Below are positions 57,118-64,000 of a stretch of DNA of 64,000 nucleotides, piece by piece; the first letter of the stretch is position 1, and each line of letters starts with the position of its first letter. The notes beneath the pieces were generated by a model that was not told the origin of the DNA, did not search any database, and was given only the letters and a program-made list of their open reading frames with translations. Source of the DNA: Daedaleopsis sinensis (Eukaryota; Basidiomycota; Agaricomycetes; Polyporales; Polyporaceae); contig CM066301.1 of NCBI GenBank assembly GCA_033807695.1, positions 186,001-250,000 of the forward strand, in the 5' to 3' direction. The position numbers were made by a program, and so were the translations under genes.

Positions 57118-57971
57118 GTCGTTCACCGGATATCCGTCACAGCGGCCGAGCCATCGGCTGGCATGTGTTCCTTGATTGCGGCTTGGACCTAGATTCTCAT
57201 GAGCTCGTGGGGCTGAGCACAGCTGAGCACCTACTTGGACGATGCAATCCTGAGCTGAAAGAATTCTTGGTCCTAAATCAGCATGATAGTACTACCGTGC
57301 AGCGCCGCTCGCGTCACGGTACGAGGATAAAGCGCAACTGAATGAGACATCAGCTGGCATAGATCTCCGAGTAGGCAGGTCTCTAACCTCTGTGTCGTTC
57401 TCAACTACATATGCACATGAAAGGGAAGGTGAAAAGCAGGAGCTCGCCAATTGCGAGTCCTCGGTCGTCAGCCAGCGTCTAGCTCGGAAAACGCGGTCAC
57501 ATGATCCCCTCACATTCACGCGTTAGACGCCAATGAACCGGGGCGAGCAGTACTACCAGTCTTACCACCCACGACTATCGCTTTGACTATCGCAGGACCA
57601 CAGACTATGCCCTCTGTCTTTGAGGAGAACTCTCCGAGATCAGTATGCACTTTTAAACGGGCGAGGGGCTGAAGCTCGGACTCGATTCCACTCGCAAGGA
57701 GTGGCGGCCGGTATTATGAGTCCGAGTCGAGCGAGCTGGCGTGTAATATCGGACCGCCCCATCGTGAGTCCAACCCAAACAACGTTTGAGCCTGCCTACC
57801 TACAATGATTGTGCGCGGTGGCTCTAGCCGACTACATCTATGACCTCCGTTTCAGCTTAGACGCTTCTATTGTCGCGCGGACTGTATGTGCGTTTCCCGA
57901 TTTCCCGATTGTGACCACAGTACAGATGGCAGAACACTCACGCATATTCCGAGTCCTTCGAGACAGTGAAG

Positions 57972-58291
57972 GAGAATCCGATGGCATTTGCCAAGGAAGA
58001 CACGCTACAGCCAAACAGATGAGCAATTCCTCGCTCAGATGCGTACGTCTCCTCTCTGTTGAATCTGCCAGCAACCCTACTCATGATCGGAATCGGTCGC
58101 AGGACGTTCATACTCGCCGGCGTCGATCTACACCACCTCGAACAGACTGGCGAGGGCCCAATCTTTGCTGTGCGCTTTACTGTGCCCGGATGCAGACGAT
58201 GGCTCCGCCACGAGGTCCTCGCAGCACCCGAACAGCACGGAGACGATACGAGCTCATCACACCTGCGCGGTTGTCGCAAGACGATACGCCT
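57972..58291 (+). pseudogene. Inverted relic of a tandem-type P450 (exons 7-8)
   Basis: On the plus strand, opposite to the four intact genes, GAGAATCCGATGGCATTTGCC...GCTCAGATG (57,972-58,040) aligns with P450 exon 7 (ENMFASEED...AQM). After a CAG|G acceptor, ACGTTCATACTCGCCGGCGT...CGATACGCCTGTAAGT (58,103-58,291) aligns with exon 8 (TFIVAGVDTTSNA...ETLRL). Deletions and shifts destroy the frame. It is a fifth family member, inverted and dead. Confidence 0.6.
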
Positions 58292-58557
58292 GTAAGTGCG
58301 AATTTCTCACTATAACCAGACAAACACTGACACTACCAATTTCGCGAAGGTAAGCCCCAGTTACACTTAGCTCACTCAGATGGGAGTAAGTCGCACGATC
58401 AAGGGGAGGTGATATTACTGAGTGAGCGGTGAGTAAAACATGGTTTTGTATATAAGTGAAAGAGGCCAGGCGAGGCGGAAATTCACGTAGGCAGTAAATA
58501 GGCAGCGAATACACAATAGCTTGCGCTGCCATAAGAGAAGGCTTCGCCGTGGACCAG

Positions 58558-60902
58558 TTACGCAAGCGACACCTTGAGGTTCAGCTCCGGTCGGAAGCTC
58601 TCCTTGCTCGTCGCCGGGTACGATATTCCAGCAAACTTCCAGTAGATCGGCTTCTGGGACAGCTCGAACTTGAATGAGGATATGAGGGTCGACATGACGA
58701 CCTCTAAGCATGACCAAGTAGTAAGTGGAAGTGTGCGTAGACAGGAAAGCGGCGCTACTTACTCATCTCGAGCTGAGAAAACTTGAACCCACTGCAAATC
58801 CGAGCGCAGTGTGAGCGTCAGGAGGAAGACGGGGACGTGTCAATTAGAAGACGTACATGCACGCGTTGCTGCCACTGATGAACGTCACGCTACACACGCG
58901 AACATGATCAGATGCTCAGCAGATCCACATATGTCCGAGAGCGACTCACAGGTTGGCGTAGATGCCGGGGATGTTCGCGTCTTCGACCGCGCGCGGCAGA
59001 GGCTTGAGCCAGCGCTCGGGCTTCCACTCGAGTGCGTCCTCGCCCCAGAGCGCCTCGTTCGTGTTGCACAGGCGAAGGTTGCAGAACATGAACGTGCCCT
59101 TCGGAATTGGGATCTCGTGCAAGACCGAGCCGTCGACGCCGCGGATGGGCTGGGCGAGCGGGAGAACGGTGTCGCGCTTAGATCTGAAAGGCATACATAT
59201 TGTCAGTGGATGCATGGGCAAGGGCGCAGTCGACCTACTCTCTTCTGACCATATTGACCGGCGTATGGCTGTAAGGGGAGAAATGAGATGGGTGCTCGGT
59301 GATGGAATGAGTAGTAAGGTGGACTAACAGGCGCAACGTCTCGCGACAGACTGCGTCGAGGTATGGCAGCTGCGACAGCTCGTCGTACGGGATAACAGCG
59401 CCGTACTGCTCGCGGGCGTTCAGGAGCTCCTGGCGAAGCTTGTCCTGGACGTCCTGATGCTCGGCGAGAAGGTGGAGCATCCGAGACATAGCGTTCGATG
59501 TGGTGTCAACGCCGGCGACAATAAACGTTCTGGGAAGGTCTCAGTATGAGATCGTACAGCTACGAAAATGGTCAGCTCTGTTAGCAGGAACACTCACGAC
59601 ATCTGAGCTATAATTTGCTCGTCCGGCAGCTTGTCTTCTTCAGAGGCAAACATATTCTCTCGCACTGGATTTTGGTGATGCAGTCAGCAATACTGGACGT
59701 ATGCGGCATTGGATATAGGAATGCGCACGCAAAATGCTGATGACGTCTTTACCCTCACCCACTGTGTGAAGGAGCTCCTGATCTCCACGCTCAATCGCGG
59801 CCTTCTTGTCGTTGATAATCTTCTTCGAGTGTTCGTACACGAGGTCGTTGATAGTCTTGATACGCTGAATGGTCTGGAAGGGCATGAGGTCTACCAGAAG
59901 ACGACGGAACCGTCGTGGTCCCATATACTTGATATAAGGTAGAATAGCTCTCCCCCACATAACCTGTCCGAGCGAGGGACTACCGAGCTCAGTCAGTGTC
60001 GCCCGACGACGGATAGCGAACCATTAGTGTCACGCACACGAACGACTTTACAGCCTCGGCAAATTTGTCTGAGGGCTCCGAGACGATAGGGTCGAATGAG
60101 TGACCGAAACCACCCTGGCCGATGAGCTCGAGTGCAGTGCGCCCCATCCATCCGAGCATGTCCACATCTTGCGCCCCATCCTTGATGCGTGTCTCGATGG
60201 CAGTCCGCAGCTGATGCATCATATCGTCAAGCGATAGATACAATGGGAGGAAGAAACGGCTCATGAACGCACTTTGTCTGTGATAGAATAGAATAGAGGC
60301 GTCAGGTTGCGCATGTGCGTTACGGAGAACACCGGGTTGAGCATCTTGCGCTGCCTCCTATGCACGGAGCCGTTTGTCGCGAGAAGTCCGGGCCCAAGAA
60401 GGATCAAGTTCACACTGTGCCATATAGTCAGGCGCAACGATCCACGGGTGGATATACGGCTGGTACTTACGCCCTGGAGTGCTCCCCTTTCCAGAAGGAC
60501 TCCTGATCCTTGATGAAGATGCTGTGCAAGGCCTTCGTGTCGTACACATGTAGAAAGCGCGACTAGAGCACTTTGATTGAGCAGGGATATGTATACGTCA
60601 GAGCAGACTCACTCACCCCGAAGTTACCGCTGAGCTTCGTGACGGGACCGTAGGTCTCGCGGATATGGCGGATGAAGTCCCAGTGCCCTTGCCCTGAGAT
60701 CAGGGACATATGACCTTGGGGAAGATCATCAGATACCGTTCGAATCAGTGCAATGTAGAAGTCGTGGCATACCTGAGACGAACGACGTTGTCGGTGGACC
60801 AGGGATGTTGTCCAGCGGCGAGGGGACCAACAGGTTCCGCAGCACCCGCCAGATCAGGTACAATACAGCACCTACTGCAGCGTACAATGCGAAAGATGCC
60901 AT
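58558..60902 (-). CDS. Cytochrome P450 monooxygenase 4
   Basis: Predicted 541-aa protein, 13 exons: 60902-60773, 60714-60617, 60562-60471, 60414-60273, 60210-60038, 59979-59729, 59664-59598, 59529-59329, 59268-59239, 59183-58950, 58889-58857, 58791-58763, 58703-58558. The anchor is MASFALYAAVGAVLYLIW and the hinge NIPGPPTTSF. Motifs: AGVDTTSN, ETLR, WKPERW, heme loop FISGSNACIG (Asn for Arg). It differs from copies 2 and 3 in substrate-recognition segments (for example GPGLLATNGSVHRRQRK and MGPRRFRRLLVD), so its substrate may differ. It lies about 400 bp from the left end of a CACTA transposon, which may have replaced its distal promoter; no TATA box was seen. Confidence 0.92.
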
Positions 60903-61301
60903 AGTAGGGTGTGATAAGCGTGAAGTAGTGGGGCAGAATTCCGCTGGAGATCGTAAGGGAGAGGGAGAGAGGGGACGATGTACCTGTTATCCACGCATTG
61001 CCCGTGCCTTTTGTACGCGTTCTGACCTCCTGCGGAGTCGGCAGGACGGTTCGTTCATGAAATCGTGCTGACTTACATATTCATGGCGTACTCACGTGGT
61101 TAAATGGGATCTGCGGGTCCTGTGTTCAGATCATAGGCAAGTAACAGTGGTGGGAGAGGTGGGTAAGGAGCGGAAATGATCTGCTTAGGCGCCCATGTGT
61201 CCCATATTGTCATCATGCTTACGAACAACGGCGAACAACGTTTACAAAACTGGTACTAAGACGCCGAGGCGATATTGAAGAGAGATTAATATTAGTGTGA
61301 G

Positions 61302-64000
61302 CACTACTGGTGTGTAGTTATATTGGTGCTAGGTAAGTAGTACACAGCGCCACGCAGGATTGCTGGAAACCGCGCGGATCAGGCGACTAATGAAATCCAT
61401 CGTAGGGATGTCTGGATTCCAGCCGTGCGTCCCATAGGATGCCAGTATTGTAGCAGCCCGCTGGATTCCATGAGTAGCACCATCGTTTATCCAGCGAGAT
61501 ACAAAATTGGTACTACATACCCCCATGGATTCCATACTGCCTGCCACGGGGTGAGGTGTCTTCATGTTTAGCGCCAACTTAGCGGCTGAGAGAAGGCTCG
61601 CAGACGCGCGCCTGTGAGCGTTATCACTTAGCCTTGCACGCTCATCCCCAGTGAAAACGGCCGCGAGCCAGAGAGACTGAGAAAGAGAGACTAGAGAATT
61701 CCCACGAGCGTAGGGGAGTCTGTGAGATGATGTAGATGCTTCGGCGCTACGATGACCATTTCGTTCGTTCTGCCATCACACAATCATCGAGCCGAGCGAT
61801 CCTCTGCGATCCTACGAGATGCTTTGAATCAGGGGAGCTGCGAACTCGTCTAGGTAGCCAGAGACCCTCTGAGTTGGACTATTAGAGACTTGTTGATTAC
61901 ACTGTTCACACGCTCGATTGCCGCAAGCCCTTTTGCCACTCTGGCTGGGTGCACTTCACTCAGCATCATATCTCATATCTGCTACCGTCTCGTTGTCTGA
62001 GAGAGATGTGAGTGGAGCTGTGCACTATGCTTGCGCATGCTCTGTATCCTCGCCATACTGATTAGATATATATCGCAGAAATTCGATCGAGTTCTTCCCG
62101 GATGTCCGACTCAGTGACCTCACCCGGCCCTTCTTCTATCCCCCAAAGCACACCGAGCTCTGCTGTCAACAATAAAATGGCGGAGTCTGGAACCGGTCTC
62201 GTTTGGTACTGTGGCTGTATCCAATGCCGCCGTAAGACCCGTGGATGGTGCTCCCGATCAACGTGGTTCCGCCACGAAGAGGTACGAGAGGCGCAGCTCC
62301 GGGACGGCCAGATACCGTCGCCAGATCCTTCCTATCAAGTGCCCCGGAAGCGTAAGAACAAGACTCAAACGGGCTCTGCTACTAAGCGCATATGTTCGAC
62401 TCTCTCGAACTGCTCAAGCACGGCTACTGCGGCTTCGATCGCACCGCGGCTTTCTCCCATTGAAGAGGAGAGCTTGGACGACGTCCCGGGCCGATCTGGC
62501 AACGTGGATTCAAGTTGGTCTGTGCAGGCTGAAAACTACTCTCCGGTGGAGCCGTCTGCTTCCGATTCAAATATAACAACATCTCTGCAGACGGTTAGTA
62601 CTGATTTATCATTCAGCTCCTACTTGGATCGTTTCCCGTTTCCATGAATTGCATTGATTCATAACTTGCTACAGAACCGCCCCCTCCACTGCCCGGTCCA
62701 CGCTAGTACCGGGTCGAACGCTAGTGGTACTCACGCGGTTTACGCCAACCGTGACGGACCAGGTTCAATGGCAGAGATGCTTGGCTTGGACTTCTCGGGC
62801 ATGGCTCCCAACGACGATGACGACTCTGGGCCCAATCCACATCCCCTCTTTCCTGCCGAACCGCTACCACAGCAAGCTGCGCCGCTGCCACAGAGTGCGA
62901 CCGGTATTCCAGTGCTCGACATGGCTCAGACGTTCATTGATATGCTTCGCAATCAGCCTTCAATCGACGACTCGCTTCTGAGCGAGGAGACACTTCGCCA
63001 CCTCCGTGATCCTCCCAAGAATCCTGCCGTTCTCACACCCGACGAAATCTGCTCGATTGAGCTCTTTCTCGCAAACATTGACGGCGCTGACAAAACATAC
63101 ATAAAGTCTCGATCCGCTATGCTCCGGCGACACCCAGACGATGATATCCTCTCACTCCATCTCGTGAAGAAGCGAATCGCTGAGCTCACAGGTGTTGAGG
63201 CGATGGTTCATGACATGTGTCCCGATTCATGCATGGCTTACACCGGTCCTTGGGCGGATCTTGACAGCTGTCGCTTCTGCTCTCAGCCCCGATTTGAGCC
63301 GGATTCTACACCTGGTTCCCGGAAGGCCCGACGACAATACGAGACATACCCACTGGCTCCACAACTCCAGGCACGGTTTCGCTCTCCGAGCGGCGCGACA
63401 GATATGCGGCATCGGCAGAGCGAGATGGACAGGATCATGGAGGAGTTACTCGCCACAGGACAGCTCGATCGTATCACGGATATCATTGAAGGCTCCGACT
63501 TCTGGAATGCGCATCAGCGAGGAGAGATCTCAGAAGACGACATCTGCGTCATCTTCTCCATGGACGGAGCACAGTTGTACGAGCACAAGGCTTCCAATTG
63601 TTGGATCTATATCTGGATTCTGGTCGATGTCGCACCTGACCAACGCTATAAGAAGAAATACATCCTCCCCGGTGGGATCATCCCTGGTCCCGCTAAACCG
63701 AAGAATTTCGACTCGTTCCTGTACCCTGGACTACACCACATCGCTGCACTTCAGCGCGAGGGATTCAAAATCTGGGATGCAGCGCGCGACATCACCTTCG
63801 TATCACGCCCTTGGGTGTTTCTAGCGGAAGCAGATGCCATTGGGGCCCCAGACCAGACGGGGTATGTAAGTCATCATGGAAAGTACGGGTGTCGATTGCG
63901 TTGCGGCCGGGCAGGTCGTCGCAAGCCAGGTGGTTCACATTACTACTCCGTATGTCTGCGCCCGCACAATTACTCGGAGCAGGGATGTGACGACGACGAC
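61302..64000 (+). mobile_element. CACTA-type DNA transposon, left part (continues beyond window)
   Basis: A candidate terminus CACTACTGGTGTGTAGT begins at 61,302, about 800 bp before a Tnp2-like transposase. Between them, a subterminal motif TGGATTCCA recurs (about 61,411, 61,463 and 61,531, with a weaker GGATTGCTGG at 61,352), as expected for sites bound by CACTA accessory proteins. The right end and target duplication are outside the window, so the boundary is provisional. Confidence 0.6.
62102..64000 (+). CDS. Tnp2-like CACTA transposase (5' part)
   Basis: Exons 62102-62593 and 62675 to the window end, at least 606 codons, no stop. The N-terminus has Cys pairs (WYCGCIQCRRKTRGWCS) like other basidiomycete members. 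Later come the typical blocks HDMCPDSCMAYTGPW, CRFCSQPR, QYETYPLAPQLQA, then SMDGAQLYEHKASNCWIYIW, LPGGIIPGPAKPKNFDSFL and VSHHGKYGCRLRCG. In this family such regions form the RNase-H-like DDE nuclease (first Asp in MDGAQLY). Only the first half is inside the window, so integrity cannot be judged. Confidence 0.85.

Noticed and set aside
57809..58315. 168-codon plus-strand open frame
   Set aside because: The frame runs through sequence that aligns, with shifts, to exons 7 and 8 of the neighbouring P450s. It is therefore a chance frame across a relic.
42779..60902. Complete biosynthetic gene cluster
   Set aside because: There are four P450s and a reductase, but no terpene cyclase, PKS, NRPS, prenyltransferase, transporter or cluster regulator in the window.

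Overview
The window is nuclear DNA of a filamentous basidiomycete, most likely a wood-decay member of the Agaricomycetes (Polyporales-like). Genes are split by many 48-105 bp GT-AG introns. The content is typical of that group: F-box/LRR proteins, BTB proteins, multi-exon P450s, a CE16-type esterase, a Rad7 repair protein and Tnp2-like CACTA transposases. I saw no rRNA, no convincing tRNA, no CRISPR array and no bacterial operon. All exon-intron models were built by hand from splice sites, reading phase and comparison between paralogs inside the window. Family names come from recognised motifs, not from a database search.

Left part (1-14 kb): an F-box gene and a double-homeodomain-like gene, a seven-exon RAD7 nucleotide-excision-repair gene, a large protein kinase, a BTB gene and a decayed gene. 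Middle (14-29.6 kb): a GDSL/CE16 esterase, an unknown protein, two tandem SAM-dependent methyltransferases, a secreted solute-binding-like protein, a second copy of the F-box plus homeodomain block, and a protein with a CxCGxC...GWLSPRM motif. From 29.8 to 32.6 kb there is no gene, but there are diverged tandem repeats with a period of about 163 bp.

At 32,688-36,694 sits an apparently intact 4,007-bp Tc1/mariner-like DNA transposon. It has identical 100-bp terminal inverted repeats, a five-exon DD34E transposase and a second, convergent gene of unknown role. It lies in the promoter of the second, inverted copy of the solute-binding-like gene. It is followed by a second BTB gene broken by one TGA codon, two gene remnants and a membrane-anchored glycoprotein.

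Right part (42.8-61 kb): four tandem cytochrome P450 genes on the minus strand, all with the same 13 exon lengths, plus one intact and one broken aldo/keto reductase. A P450 + reductase unit has been duplicated. One unit then decayed and carries a 160-bp MITE, and two P450 relics lie nearby. This looks like an oxidative specialised-metabolism or detoxification block, but no terpene cyclase, PKS or NRPS is present. The window ends inside a CACTA-type transposon (61,302 onward).

The main theme is duplication followed by transposon-driven decay. At least four gene families occur twice or more within 64 kb, often with one intact and one damaged member.
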